NCBI GenBank assembly: GCA_002104905.1 | Contig: MCFE01000270.1 | Span: forward strand, 42,891-106,890 | Direction: 5' to 3' | DNA from: Basidiobolus meristosporus CBS 931.73 | Taxonomy: Eukaryota; Basidiobolomycota; Basidiobolomycetes; Basidiobolales; Basidiobolaceae | DNA length: 64,000 nt | In this document: positions 22,985-34,260 of the stretch, piece after piece | Layout: each line of letters opens with the position of its first letter | Position numbering within the stretch: position 1 is the stretch's first letter | Translations under genes and position numbers: made by a program | Notes under the pieces: generated by a model | Told to the model about the DNA's origin: nothing | The model's database searches: none | Seen by the model: the letters and a program-made list of their open reading frames with translations, nothing else

Positions 22985-24680
22985 ACTAAATAATTTTTTA
23001 ATGCTAATTCCTTTCTGAGATTCTCAAATTGTGATCTAACTAGTGGTTTTGTCCATATATCTGCCACCATTTTGTCAGTTCAACAGTGAACTAACTCTAC
23101 TAAGTTATTTTCTGCAGTTTCCCTCACAAAGTGGTGTTGTATATCTATGTGTTTAGTTCTGGCATGATTGGTAGGATTCCTAGCTAATGAAATACAGCTT
23201 TGATTATCTTTGTAAATACATGTTGGTTTGTCTGAATTACTGCCAAAGTCTATGCCTAACTTTTGTAACTATATAGCCTCCTTAGTTGTATGGCAAGCAG
23301 CCATAAATTCAGCTTCAGTTGTAGATAGGGCCACAGCTGGTTGTTTCTTGCAATTCCTAGTAATAGCTGCACCAGCATAAAGAAATACATACCCAGTGGT
23401 AGAGCATCTGTCAATCAGATACCTACCTCAATCTGAGTCACTATAACCATCAAACTCTTGGCTATTAGCTGCTCCAGAGTATCCCAGTTCCGTATTTATG
23501 GTACCTTGTAGATATCTGAAAATCCACTTAACTGCTGCAATTTGATCTTATCCCTGATTGTGCATGAGTTGACTGACTAATCCAACTGCCACTGGAATAT
23601 ATGTACATGTAGACATCATCAAGTACATCAGCCTACCATCCATTGAGCAATAGGGAATGTTTGGGCCTTATTTGATTCGCTTTTACCTAAAACTAGTTGC
23701 AATTTGCTAAGTTTTAGAGTGTTGTCCAAAGGGGTATCTGCAGGTTTGCAATTTTCTATTTTGAAGCATCTAAGAATGTCCCTGATGTACATAGAATGAT
23801 TCAGCACAATTTTCTGTGCAGGGATGTCATATTTCACTTCAATACCAAGAAAATAGTTCAATATTCCAAGATCTTTAATCTCAAACTTGCTGAAGAGATC
23901 TAATTTTGTCTGTTAAGTGCCTCCTGGTCACTTGGAGCTATTATTAGGTCATCCACATAAAGAAATAGGATGATAACACCCTTTTTGAGCTGTTTCACAT
24001 ATACTGTTATCTGCAGTGCTACAAATAAACCCCATCTCCTATAGATATGTGTCAATCTTGTTATACCTTGCTCTAGGTGCCTGCCTAAGCCCATACAACA
24101 ATTTCCTAAGCCTGCACACCTTATGGGGGCCTTTTGGATTGGTAAAACCTTCTGGTTGCCCCATTTATAGAGTTTCTTGCAAACCTCCATCTAGAAAGGA
24201 AGTTTGATTTCCATTTGATATTGATCTAGATTGTGTACAGCTGCCAGTGAAAGAACTGTCCTAATGGAGTTAAGCTTGGCAAATGGAGCAAATGTTTCCT
24301 CAAAGTCTAGTCCCTGGATTTGGGAATAGCCTGTAGCAACCAATCTAGCCTTGTACTCCTCACCAGTACTATTTGAGGTAATCTTGCTCTTGTAGACCAT
24401 CCACATCCTATTGGCTTTCTCCCAATTGGAAAATCTACCAGTTCCCACATTTTTGCCTTGATGAGTGATTGGTACTCTTCCTGCATGGCTTGTTGCCACA
24501 TAGTAGCATCAGACTTTGCATTGCCTGTTCCAGATTCTGAGGTTTAGCACATAAGAGAAGACATGCTTTGTGATGATCATTGGATGTCTGCCACCAGGAT
24601 CCAGGGGCATTTCTTATTCTTGTAGATCTCCTAACTGCAACAATATGCTCTGATCTGGAGCTGGTAGAATTATATCCCAT
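22985..24680 (-). pseudogene. Copia C4 reverse transcriptase and RNase H
   Basis: The RT start is near 24500 (MWQQAMQEEYQSLIKA). LFLYVDDLIIAPSD near 23950 contains the catalytic YVDD. NYFLGIEVKYDIPAQKIVL at 23861 is the thumb-side segment. RNase H is broken up between 23600 and 22990 and ends at the purine tract. There are frame breaks near 24190, 23900 and several below 23620. Confidence 0.8.
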
Positions 24681-24761
24681 ATCAGGCTGAATTAGGTATG
24701 CAACTTCTTCATTGGTGCTGATTGTATCATCAGGCAGCTGGCCAATAATTTCAGTGGCTTT

Positions 24762-26102
24762 CTAATCTGAATTTTCCTCAATCACACTGTCTGTGCTCTT
24801 AATCAGCTTCTGAACCTTGCCATCATACACTCTATACCCTTTAGTATCTTTGCAATACACAAGAAAGATCCCTTTTCTACTCTTTGGCTCCAGCTTTGAG
24901 CGTTTTTTGTCAGGGATATGATAAAAGGCACCGCTGCCAAAGATCCTGAGGTGCTGGAGGTCTGGGTTTTTGCCTGTAAATGCTTCAAGTGGTGTAGAAT
25001 CATGTAGTGCTGTTGTTGGGCATTGATTTGTGATGTGTACCGCAGTAGCAACAGATACAGCCCAAAACTTGTAGTCTGTTCCCTTATCATATAGCATAGA
25101 TCTTGCATCTCTACTATTGTTCTAGTTGCACATTCTGCTATTTCATTTTGCTGTGGAGTAGGTGGAGCAGTGGTCTGTTGAAGTATACCAGTAGATGAGC
25201 AGTATTTTGCAAACTCCTTTGATCAGTATTTTCCTGCATTATCACTTCAAAGTACCTTCAACTTACACCCAGTTTGTGTTTCTGCCATGTTCTTAAAGTG
25301 CTTAAATATTGTTAAAGCCTCAACTTTAGTTTTGAGGAAGTACCCCCTTTTATATCCTGTCTTGTCATCAATGCATGTCATAAACTATCTCTTAGCTCCA
25401 AAGGACAGTGTTTTCATGGGCCAACATTAGACCAAGTGTTCAATAGCCAATACTTTGGTGGTGTTGATGCCTCCTGAGCTCCTGAAATGTTGCCTAGCTT
25501 GTTTGCCATATGAACATCCCTTACAAACACTCAGTTTGTTTGAATTGAGTAATACAGGCCTAAAACAAGTTGATATTTCACCACTTGGCTCATTTTCTGT
25601 TTGCCAATGTGTCCAAGCCTCCTATGCCATGTCTCCCAGTTAGTTTCATCAGTTTCAGCAATGTTGGCATGCTCAAGAACAATGATCTTTCATTGTAACT
25701 TGTACATACTGTGATCTCTGATTCCCAAAGCTAATTTTTGTCCATTTTCACTCCATATAGAGCAGCTCAGCTTAGTAAAAATGAATTTCTATCCCTGAGC
25801 AGTTGCTCTACTGACTGAGAGTAGATTCTTAGCCATTCCAGGTATTTAGAGTATGTCAGTCAGTTTGCTGTTGTAGCCCTTGAGATATCACTCATATTTA
25901 GTTGCATACACTCACTGGGGGCCGCTTCCAGTGCAGAGTTGTCTCCCAGATAAACCTTTCTTATGGGGATAGTCCTTAAGTTGCTGAGCCACTCCTCTAT
26001 GCCACAAATAAGCTGTGATACTCCAGAGTCAATGTACCATTCATTATCTGGGTTACCTGCACTCACTTGTACAGTTCCAAATAACTGTTCATCAGTAGTC
26101 AT
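24762..26102 (-). pseudogene. Copia C4 protease and integrase
   Basis: The protease segment at 26102-25860 has EWYIDSGVSQLICG, where DSG stands for the catalytic motif. Integrase remnants cover about 25640-24762, with a 111-codon frame (25097-24762) that carries the C-terminal half, including CPTTALHDSTPLEAFTGKNP and the following FGSGAFYHIP block. The segment 25110-25640 has stops in all frames. Confidence 0.75.
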
Positions 26103-26162
26103 ATGGTTTGCCAGCTCTAGTTTCTGCTTTGCTTCTGCTTGTTTCTTCTTGCATTTTGTTGC

Positions 26163-26876
26163 CTAGTGTCCTGGCTTCTTACAGTAGTTACAGCAACCAG
26201 GTTCTCTTAGGTTTTGTTGCTTTCCCTTCATTTCTGTGTGCCTTTCTGAGCTGAATAAAGCATTGTCTTCAATTATCTCTGCTTGATCATTACATCTGAG
26301 TTCTTCATGAAGAAGTCTTCCTTTAACATAGTCTAAAGTCAAATTGTCTTCTCTGCTTTCAGAAGAAAGTAGGGGTGGCTCATACTTGTCTGGTAGGCTG
26401 CAAAGCAGACCAAATATCTTTTCTTCACCATCTACACCAGCATTAATACTGTAAAGTTCTTCTACAAGTGTCTCCATTCTGGTAATGAGTTGTAGCATGT
26501 CAGCATGCAGCTTCTACCTCATGTTGAAGAGCTTTTGTTTTAAATAAAGCTTGCTTGATACTGACTGTGCTCTAAAGAGCTTCTCTGAGGATTCCCAGGC
26601 TGCTTTGGCAGTATTTGAAGCATGTGTTTGTCCAATGATGGTATCTTGCACATTGATACATATATCATTAAAGGCCATTGGCTCATTCTCTTGAAACTTC
26701 CCCACTTCTTCTGCAGTTCCTTTTGGCTCAACTTCTTTTCCTGTTACTATATTCCAAAGCTTCCTTTCCTCAAGGTGGATCTGCATCTTGATTCTCCAAA
26801 GTCTGTAGTTCTTCCCATCAAACCTCTCCTTTACAGGGAACATGTTTGCATTGCTCTGTTTGCTGGTAGAAGTCAT
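26163..26876 (-). pseudogene. Copia C4 gag with zinc knuckle
   Basis: Two frames, 26876-26514 and 26498-26163, give a nearly complete gag. It starts MTSTSKQSNANMFPVKERF and has the UBN2/DUF4219-like body (FDGKNYRLWRIKMQIHL). It ends in a CCHC knuckle CNYCKKPGH. A single break near 26505 separates the parts. The identical layout in C2 and C3 confirms the family. Confidence 0.8.
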
Positions 26877-26892
26877 ATTTATTATAGCCTAG

Positions 26893-27247
26893 GCTACAAG
26901 TCTTGATATAAGAGTTGAGGAGGAATAGAGAGTTTAGCTACTATTGTATTCACCAAAACTTGATCTCATCTTTATTGAGGTTCCAGCTGCTCCTTATATA
27001 CATTTTGCAAGATCAATTGCTGACTAATGTAGGTTGTGGCTTATGACTCATTTGACTGCATCATCAGCACCCAATTATGTGATTCTTAATGTATCTATTT
27101 CTGTATGATAAGGATCTGCTGATTCATCTGCCAACTAATACTACTGATCTGATAGATAACATTGATATACAGATGGGCTAAACATAAAACTAATTGATTT
27201 GATTAATAACTGATGTAACCTGAACATTCAAGCAGTAGATCATAACA
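26893..27247 (-). mobile_element. Solo LTR of the gypsy family
   Basis: From ACAAGTCTTGATATAAGAG to TCATAACA, matching 13954-14322 and 9185-9553 in order, a little shorter because of internal loss around 27020. No gypsy internal sequence adjoins it. It has taken the place of the 5' LTR and primer site of copia C4, probably by insertion followed by deletion. Confidence 0.75.
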
Positions 27248-27329
27248 CCTAAGTGACAATGTTATTTGGGTATTTAGGAGCTATTGTAAAATTCTCCTCA
27301 ATTCCAACACCTTTTGTAGTAGAACTCAC

Positions 27330-27719
27330 ACAAAATATATTGGAGCCCACCTATGAAAGGGACTAGAGTATATCTGCGTGAAGTATATAATTGCCAAGTA
27401 TAGAGCAGTATTTTGTGAGTATCTGGATGTATTCTTGGCTATGGTGGTATATTGGAAGTACTTAGAGTTATATGTTGATATAGTAGGAATATTTATACAG
27501 ATGTGTATCACCAATGCTAGTCCAGTACACCTATAGCTTTTATGCAGAGAGTTTGTGATGGGGTTTGAGCAGCTAAGTAACAAACATAAAGCTGAATGCA
27601 TAGACCTATTCCACCACTGGTTACAAGCCAAGTACTACACTACTAAGCTCAGAATTCATACAAGACCAGAGCATACCTAATAGGGGGACTAGAATCCAGC
27701 AGGGAGAAGGTAAATATTG
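27330..27719 (+). repeat. Dispersed repeat R1, copy 3 (split; resumes at 28451)
   Basis: Blocks around 27480-27600 (TGTTGATATAGTAGG...AGTTTGTGATGG) and 27690-27712 (AGAATCCAGCAGGGAGAAGG) follow copies 1 and 2. The fold-back element 27720-28450 interrupts it, and the remainder (28451-28690, TTGGCAAGATGTATATATTA) corresponds to 22460-22560 of copy 2. Confidence 0.5.
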
Positions 27720-28450
27720 GACTTGTTCCATTGGATAGTGCCACATTGAGCCATGAGTGCCAAATGATGCCATAGTGTGCCAGGGATGCCAAGTGAGCCT
27801 ACACTTAGCTACAGAGTGTGCAGCACAGCTCTGCATCTTCATGCAAAGTAGCCCCTGTGTTTCACTCATTGTGATGGAGAAAATCCATTTTTTGACCTTT
27901 TTTTTAGGTAAATGTTATACAGGATGTGCAAGTGCACAAAAGGATTAAAGATATGTATCTGGTACTCAATACCCATGGCACTCTGAATCTAGCTCCTGTG
28001 GCTTGTAACATGCCACAAAAATGCATGGCACTATCTTGGTTCACTGGTACTATCCAGCACTATAAGTGCTTTGTATTGATCTTACTTTAGGGCTAATATT
28101 TAATTAAAGTGCCGGATAGTACCAGTGGACCAAGATAGTGCCATGCATTTTTGTGACATGTTACAAGCCACAAGAGCTAGATTCAGAGTGCCATGGGTAT
28201 TGAGTACCAGATGTATATCTTCAATCCTTTAGTGCTCTTACACATCCTGCACAATATCGATCCACAAAAAAACGTCAAAAAATGGATTTTCTCCTGCATC
28301 ATAGGTGAAACACAGGGGCTGCTTTGCATGAAGATGCAGATCTATGTTTCACACTCTGTGGCCAAGTATAGGCTCACTTGGCCTCTCTGGCACACTATGG
28401 TATCATTTGGCACTCATGGCTCAATGTGGCACTATCCAACAGAACAAGTC
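27720..28450. mobile_element. Fold-back (MITE-like) element, copy 3
   Basis: It starts GACTTGTTCCATTGGATAGTGCC and ends with GGCACTATCCAACAGAACAAGTC-type inverse sequence. The whole 731 bp is symmetrical, with arms of about 360 bp. A perfect 5-bp direct repeat TATTG flanks it (27715-27719 and 28451-28455). The perfect duplication and high arm identity suggest that it is the youngest copy. It carries no gene. Confidence 0.85.
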
Positions 28451-28690
28451 TATTGGCTAGGTACCAAAAAGTACTTTGCAGATATTCCAGAGGTATTTAT
28501 GGCAAAAGGGGTGGTAATTAAGCACTTGTTGGCAAGATGTATATATTACCAGCAATACTAGGAATATGGCAGCTTTCAGGTATCACTTTGAGAAGCTCTG
28601 AAGTTGAAATGATGAGAATGTGTTGATTGCAGCAGGTATGCATATATGTTGAGGTTAGTAAGCAAGAGGTCATAGTATCTTAACTCAAAC

Positions 28691-29390
28691 TATATGTGAA
28701 ATACTCATGGTAGTGGTGTGTATGCAAATAAATTAGGGCAATTCTGCAATGGAATACATTGATGGTGCAAAGGGAGGTAGCAGAAGTAAATACCATTTGG
28801 TAAATCTGTATGGTAACATAACACAGTACTAGCTTTGGGCTGATTTTGCTGCAATTATCATGCCAACAGATGTCTGCTTCAAGGCTGTCAAAATATTGCA
28901 AAGTTTTTTCATATATTGGTATGGTTGCTAGTTTGCCTAGTCTCCTCCTGAAGAACTTGTTTGCTTACCTGTCCATCAGCTAAGAACAAAGATATTGAGA
29001 TTTGTCAATTTTGAGAAACTTGGAATTCAGCTGATACTATGATGGTATTTTGCTGGCCTTTTCTCAATTTTTTTTCTTGAGGAATAGGACCATTTGAATG
29101 CTATCCAAATCCCATTATAGGACTGCCAAAAAACTGTCAAGTTGATTTACCTCTTTAGCAGTAAAATCAGCAAAACACTTCATGATTCAATCATAAGATT
29201 GCAAAGCGGTTTAATAAATCCTAGCTGCCAGCCTTAGAATGTCCTCATGGTGGGATCTTGACAGTCAATCAAGATCAAATCCACCCACAAGGCCAAATTA
29301 TTTTTCATAGGGGTATTGGGGAAAGATTTTGAGCACACAAGTTCTAATGCATCCTGTGCTTCTCTTTGATTATATGAGCTTGAAAATATT
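28691..29390. other. Degenerate AT-rich sequence, no gene seen
   Basis: No reading frame with recognisable content and no repeat boundary that I can support. Confidence 0.4.
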
Positions 29391-30081
29391 AAATATGATT
29401 GGGGCAGGTAGACTCTGTGGTTTTCCACATGTTGACATATTGAGTGCTAAGTGGAATTTATACTTCTATACAATATTGGCAAAACAAGAACTTGGAATAT
29501 GCCAAGAAAGGTCCAAGAACATAAAAGTTAATCTAATATCTTTCATGTCCTTATTGCCTGATATTTTAGTGAATAATTCCACAAATATCCTGCCAAGAAA
29601 CTTGGCCAGAGTTCCCTAAAATCTGCATACTATTGTCTAAGTGGCCATATGATGTAAACATTTATATGCAATCACAAAATTTGCCATACCTCTGATATCA
29701 TGGAGAAAACTAATTGAACTCTAGAAAACCATCATGTATAGCACTTTCCATCATAGATGCAGAGTATGTAGCATCCTGCCATGCTGCATAAGTAGCAATG
29801 GGGATAAAAAAGCTCTTCAAATATTCTGACATGTGTCAAGATTCTCTTACTATTATATCTCAGTATAGTGATGGATGTGAGTAATCCGCTAGAAGTTCAT
29901 CTTTTTATGCCAGTACTTTGCACAGTGATATTAAGTCTGATTTCATACATGAGCCACAAGCTGTCACTCTCTGTAATGTGTACTATTGCTATCACTGGAA
30001 TTTGTCCTTATGCTGAAGAGTTGGAGGGATCTTGTTGTAAGAGTTTTGGAGATATAGGAAGTGATTTAGAGGACAAGTAGA
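29391..30081 (+). pseudogene. Decayed copia RNase H relics and LTR pieces
   Basis: Around 29755-29890 the plus strand reads DAEYVASCHAA...VAMGIKKLF, which corresponds to the 'TEAEYMAACEA...MWLRKLL' end of RNase H in the copia element to the right. At 29391-29640 and 30030-30080 are weak matches to the LTR at 30082-30431. These are remains of older members of the second copia family. Confidence 0.5.
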
Positions 30082-30431
30082 TGCTGTAAGAGTCTTGGAG
30101 ATATTGGAAGTGATTGGGAGAACAAGTAGATTATGTGGTTTTCACTTAATGATTCATTGAATGTAAAAGTAGTATTTATACTTTTACCTGGTCTTGGCAT
30201 TACAAACACATAGAATAGGCTAAGGAAGGTCCCAAGAATATGTGTGCAAAGCTTGGGGCTGTTTGGACAACTTTGAGAATTTTCATGTTCTGGGTACCTG
30301 GTATTTTGGTGAAAATATTCTAAGTAAATCCCAACAAGGAATTTGGTCAGTATTCTCTAGGATTTGAAGGTAATGATATAAGTGACTAAGTTAGGTGAAT
30401 ATTTAGGTGGAAATACAAATTTTTTGCAACA
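30082..30431 (-). repeat. 3' LTR of copia element C5 (350 bp)
   Basis: On the minus strand it begins TGTTGCAAAAAATTTG and ends CTCTTACAGCA. A purine tract GAGTGGGAG lies before it. The same LTR, inverted, is at 33726-34074. This family is distinct from that of C1-C4. Confidence 0.85.
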
Positions 30432-30442
30432 CTCCCACTCAG

Positions 30443-32305
30443 CTAAATGTTCATACTGACTAGTCCTAATTTTGACCTAAGATATTCAAACTTGTCTCTA
30501 GCTAATGGTTTGGTAAATATGTCTGCAATCATTTCATCTGTAGGACAGTAAACTAAGCTAACTAAGTTATTCTCTATAGCTTCACGTATGAAATGATGTC
30601 TAATATCTATATGCTTGGTTCTAGCATGAAAAGTTGGATTTCTACCTAATTGTATACATCCTTGATTATCTTGAAATAAAGTAATAGGCGTTTTTTGACA
30701 TAGGCCTAAATCTGTAAGCAGCTTTCTTAACCACATTGCTTCTTTTGTAGCTTCACAGGCTGCCATATACTCTGCCTCTGTGGTGGAAAGTGCTACAGTT
30801 GGTTGCTTTCTTGAATTCCATGAAATTGCTCCTTTATAGTAAAGAAAGGTGCATCCTGTGGTGGATCTTCTGTCTTCTAAATTTTGTCCCCAATCTGCAT
30901 CAGAGTATCCCACAAGATCTTGTTCTGAGTCCTTATAGGTGTATCTTAAGCAAATATCAGCAGTTCCTTTTAGGTATCTAAAAATCCGCTTAACTACTGC
31001 AATGTCATCAGATCCATAGTTCTGATTATGTTGGCTGACAACTCCCACTGAATATGAGATATCTGGACGTGTTCCAAGCATGATATACATCAGACTGCCA
31101 ACCATAGATTGATAAGGAAAGTCAGGGCTTTCAGATGGCACCAAGCTCTCTTGATTTGGTTGAGTTTTGACCAAGTTAAGGTTTGTCTCCATTGGGGTAG
31201 CTGCCGGTTTACAGTCTTCCATTTTGTACTTCTTTAGTATAGCTGGAATATACTTGGATTGGCTAAGGGTAATAGTCTGGGTACTTCTGTCTATGGAGAA
31301 CTTAATCCCTAAGTAGTTACTAAGTTCTCCTAGATCGGACATCTTGAACTCCTTAGATAGGCTGGATTTAGTCTCTTCCAATGTTTCTAGGTTATTGGCG
31401 GCTATAATAAGATCATCCACATATAGAGCTAATAGAACTGGATTTGCTCTATCTGGCTTATAGTATATACTATAGTCAGCATTACTTCTTTTGAAACTCA
31501 AAGATTCCAAATAAGAATCTATCTTGCAATTCCAGGCTCTTGGTGATTGTTTGAGACCATATAGTGACTTTTTAAGCTTGCAGACCAAATGGGGGTTATC
31601 TTGGTCAATAAACCCATCAGGCTGGTCCATATACACATCCTCATCAAGTTCTCCATTCAACAATGCAGTTCTTACATCCATATGATGAATAAAAAACTTA
31701 TATTTGGCTGCAATTGCCAATATTAATCTGATGGAATTAAACTTGGCTACTGGTGCAAAGGTCTCTGTGTAGTCAAGTCCTTTTGTTTGAGAGTATCCTT
31801 TGGCTACAAGTCTTGCTTTGTATCTCTCAATTGTACCATCAGCCTTGTATTTTGTCTTGAAGACCCATCTGCATCCAATTAATTTTTGGTTGATTGGTAA
31901 TTTGACCAAGTCCCAAGTTTGATTTTCCATCAGGGCCTGATATTCCTCAGTCATTGCAGATCTCCAAAACTTTGTCTGAGGGCTATTTAGGGTCTCTTTT
32001 ACAGTCTGGGGTTCATCAATATGGACTGAAAAGGCATAGGCTAAGTTTGTACCCTCATTTATATAATAATTTGGCCTATTTCTTGTCCAATTGGATCTCT
32101 GAGCATTTGATACTGGAATGATCACTTCTGGGATATTCCTGGGCACTGATTCTGGCTGAACCACAGTTGTAGAGTCCTCTGGAGTGTAAAAATTTTCATT
32201 GTTTTGCTCTGATTCAATTCTGACAATTGATGGACTTGAGATCAAATTTTTGTCATCATCTGATGTCATTTTTTGTGAAAATTCTGAATTTTCATCAAAC
32301 AACAC
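30443..32305 (-). CDS. Copia C5 polyprotein fragment: open RT-RNase H frame (620 codons)
   Basis: Minus strand, uninterrupted. RT begins around residue 120 (FWRSAMTEEYQALMENQTWDL), followed by CRWVFKTKYKADGTIERYKARLVAKG. LALYVDDLIIAANNLE holds the catalytic YVDD. Later come YLGIKFSIDR, the copia hallmark GTRPDISYSVGVVSQ and RNase H (WNSRKQPTVALSTTEAEYMA), ending in DIFTKPLARDKFEYLRSKLG. Gag, protease and integrase are absent: at 32316 it joins DT copy 3. The 3' LTR follows 12 bp after the stop. The open frame suggests recent activity or recent arrival; without an upstream half it cannot be autonomous. Confidence 0.85.
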   Translation of the reverse strand: MLFDENSEFSQKMTSDDDKNLISSPSIVRIESEQNNENFYTPEDSTTVVQPESVPRNIPEVIIPVSNAQRSNWTRNRPNYYINEGTNLAYAFSVHIDEPQTVKETLNSPQTKFWRSAMTEEYQALMENQTWDLVKLPINQKLIGCRWVFKTKYKADGTIERYKARLVAKGYSQTKGLDYTETFAPVAKFNSIRLILAIAAKYKFFIHHMDVRTALLNGELDEDVYMDQPDGFIDQDNPHLVCKLKKSLYGLKQSPRAWNCKIDSYLESLSFKRSNADYSIYYKPDRANPVLLALYVDDLIIAANNLETLEETKSSLSKEFKMSDLGELSNYLGIKFSIDRSTQTITLSQSKYIPAILKKYKMEDCKPAATPMETNLNLVKTQPNQESLVPSESPDFPYQSMVGSLMYIMLGTRPDISYSVGVVSQHNQNYGSDDIAVVKRIFRYLKGTADICLRYTYKDSEQDLVGYSDADWGQNLEDRRSTTGCTFLYYKGAISWNSRKQPTVALSTTEAEYMAACEATKEAMWLRKLLTDLGLCQKTPITLFQDNQGCIQLGRNPTFHARTKHIDIRHHFIREAIENNLVSLVYCPTDEMIADIFTKPLARDKFEYLRSKLGLVSMNI

Positions 32306-32316
32306 ATCCCTGGACT

Positions 32317-32891
32317 TCAGTTACATTGGAAAATGGCTCAACTCTTGGCTGTGACATTGAGCTTCCTGAGTTCCTTCTTTGCAGCAAAGATACTGCTTTC
32401 TTGACCTGGCATATTGATTGCTCTACATGTATTATCTACTCATCCTGTTTCTGGACTATTTCCTGATTTCTCTGGGCCATTGCATCTATCCTATCAGCCA
32501 CTGCACCTAACTGCTTCATTAATGCTTTGGTTTGAGCTGACAACATACTTGCTAATATGGGTGGTGGGGATGTTGTGATGGCCACTTGCTCATCTTCAAC
32601 TGGAGGTACTGTGTTTGCTACACTCTGATCTGCCTGAGCATAATGGTCAGCTTGCAGCTTTGCAGAGGTTCTCAATTGCCTACCTGACCAAGAGCCTGAG
32701 GAGGCTGCATTATTACCTTCAGTGGACACAATGTTAATATGGCTTTTTTTGGATGTAGCCCTGCTTGTTGCACTGAATGTCAAAGCAAGCTGTTGTCCAA
32801 CCATTCTTCTGCTACCATCAGTGGTGGGGTTTGGTTGAGAACCAGATGACTTTGCTATTTTTTTGGTGGCATATATATGGAAGTGAGTCAA
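32317..32891 (-). pseudogene. Divergent transposon 'DT' copy 3: second gene, N-terminal part
   Basis: The frame 32891-32436 contains SRRMVGQQLALTFSATSRATSKK, an acidic VEDEQVA segment and QLGAVADRIDAMAQRNQEI, which is the unshifted version of what copy 2 encodes. It continues in another frame to the copia junction near 32316. The gene runs away from the zinc-finger gene at 33096, so the divergent layout is the same as in copy 2. Confidence 0.55.
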
Positions 32892-33095
32892 GCCAAAGGG
32901 GAAATAGTGTTACATATACATGTGTATGTGGAGTCACAACTTTATTTATAATGCTTACTATGGTGGGTCATCTTTATATCTTACATTCATGTAGGTGCAA
33001 TATCTCAAATACAAGACTCTCTTAAACTCACATGAGTATTGACCAAAAAGTGATACAATAGTGTTACATTGCTGAAGGTCAAACTGTTTGCCCCA

Positions 33096-33545
33096 TGGAC
33101 AAGACTACTTTGATTCAACACCGTAAGAGAAGAGAAAAAAGACCATGTGACTATTGTAGAAAGCCTCTCAGCCATGAAGCACACTGAGAGCATAAGAAGT
33201 ATTACAAGGATCATGGCCAGTGTTTTGCCACACAAGTCATATTTGGCCATTCATCAGTCACTACTGTACCAACATTATCTTGTTAGCCAGTTGAGACTTC
33301 TATATTAGCACCTGGCGGTCTTTGTAACCTTGCGCAAACTGAGTCAGGTGAGTTTGTGATGCTTTTAGGCTCACCTCAGCCTTCTGAATATGCCATGCAG
33401 AGTGATAGCTCTGACAAAGAAGACTCACTGATGGATTGTGAGCCTATCTCCCCTAAAATCAGTACCAGCCATGAGCCTGGTCAAATCCCAATATGTAATG
33501 CAACAGCACCAGCTGAAACAAATGCCAAGGATACTTTACTAAGCA
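33096..33545 (+). pseudogene. Divergent transposon 'DT' copy 3: zinc-finger gene start
   Basis: Plus strand from ATG 33096 (MDKTTLIQHRKRREK), then CDYCRKPLSHEAH and EHKKYYKDHGQCF, a zinc-finger-like Cys-x2-Cys with downstream His and Cys. Stops follow at about codons 31 and 63. From 33356 an open stretch contains SDSSDKEDSLMDCEPISP. It ends where copia sequence starts at about 33545. Confidence 0.55.
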
Positions 33546-34074
33546 CATAGATGTTAGACATCATTTCATACATGGAGCTATAGAGAATAACTTAGTTAGC
33601 TTAGTTTACTGTCCTTTGGATGATATATTTGCAGACATATTCACCAAACCATTAGCTAGAGACAAGTTTGAATATTTTAGGTCAAAATTAGGACTAGTCA
33701 GTATGAGCATTTAGCTGAGTGGGAGTGTTGTAAAAATCTGTAGTTCCACCTGAATATTCACCCAACTTAGTCACTTAAATCATCACCTTCAAATCCTAGA
33801 GAATACTGACCAAACACCTTATTGGGATTTACTTGGAATATTAACACTTAAATGTCAGGTACCCAGAACATGAGAATTCTCAAAGTTGTCCAAACAGCCC
33901 CAAACTTTGCACACATGGTTTTGGGACCTTTCTAAGTCTATTTTATGTGTTTGCTATGCCAAGATTATGTCAAAGCATAAATACCACTTTTACATTCAAC
34001 AAATCATTAAGTGAAAACCACATAATCTACTTGTTCTCCCAATCACTTCCAATATCTCCAAGACTCTTACAACA
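33545..34074 (+). mobile_element. Copia fragment C6: last RNase H codons and 3' LTR
   Basis: From 33545 to 33715 the plus strand encodes HLDVRHHFI-like to LARDKFEYFRSKLG, the same terminus as the C5 frame, with a few changes. The LTR 33726-34074 (TGTTGTAAAAATCTG to CTCTTACAACA, 349 bp) follows. It is the same family as C5 in the opposite orientation, so DT copy 3 lies between two inverted copia pieces. Confidence 0.8.
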
Positions 34075-34135
34075 GTAGCAACCTTAAATATCTCACAATA
34101 TAACCAAGCCAAATTAATTTAAATAGCAAGTTATT

Positions 34136-34260
34136 TTGTTAAGTCCATGTAAAAGTGTAAATGCCACTCTTCCATACATTAACTCATTAGGCAAAAGCCA
34201 TCAGATACTTGTTCTCCTAAAAACATTCAATAGCCTTAACAAAATCAAAGCTAAGTGGAA
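34136..34260 (+). repeat. Diverged LTR fragment of the C5/C6 family
   Basis: The order AAGTCCATGTAAAAGTGTAAATGCC, then CATTAGGCAAAAGCC and ACTTGTTCTCC parallels the last third of the LTR 33726-34074, at perhaps 75-80% identity by eye. Confidence 0.5.

Larger units (their letters stand above)
22607..26879 (-). mobile_element. Copia element C4, 5' LTR lost
   Basis: Minus strand. The 3' LTR is at 22607-22974, with a purine-rich tract (TTGAGAGGGAGTG) before it. Gag, protease, integrase, reverse transcriptase and RNase H follow in copia order, with integrase before RT. Gag starts at 26876. The expected 5' LTR and primer site are replaced at 26893 by a gypsy-type LTR. Multiple frameshifts and stops make it a relic, but it is the most complete member of its family here and served as the reference for aligning C1-C3. 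Confidence 0.85.
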
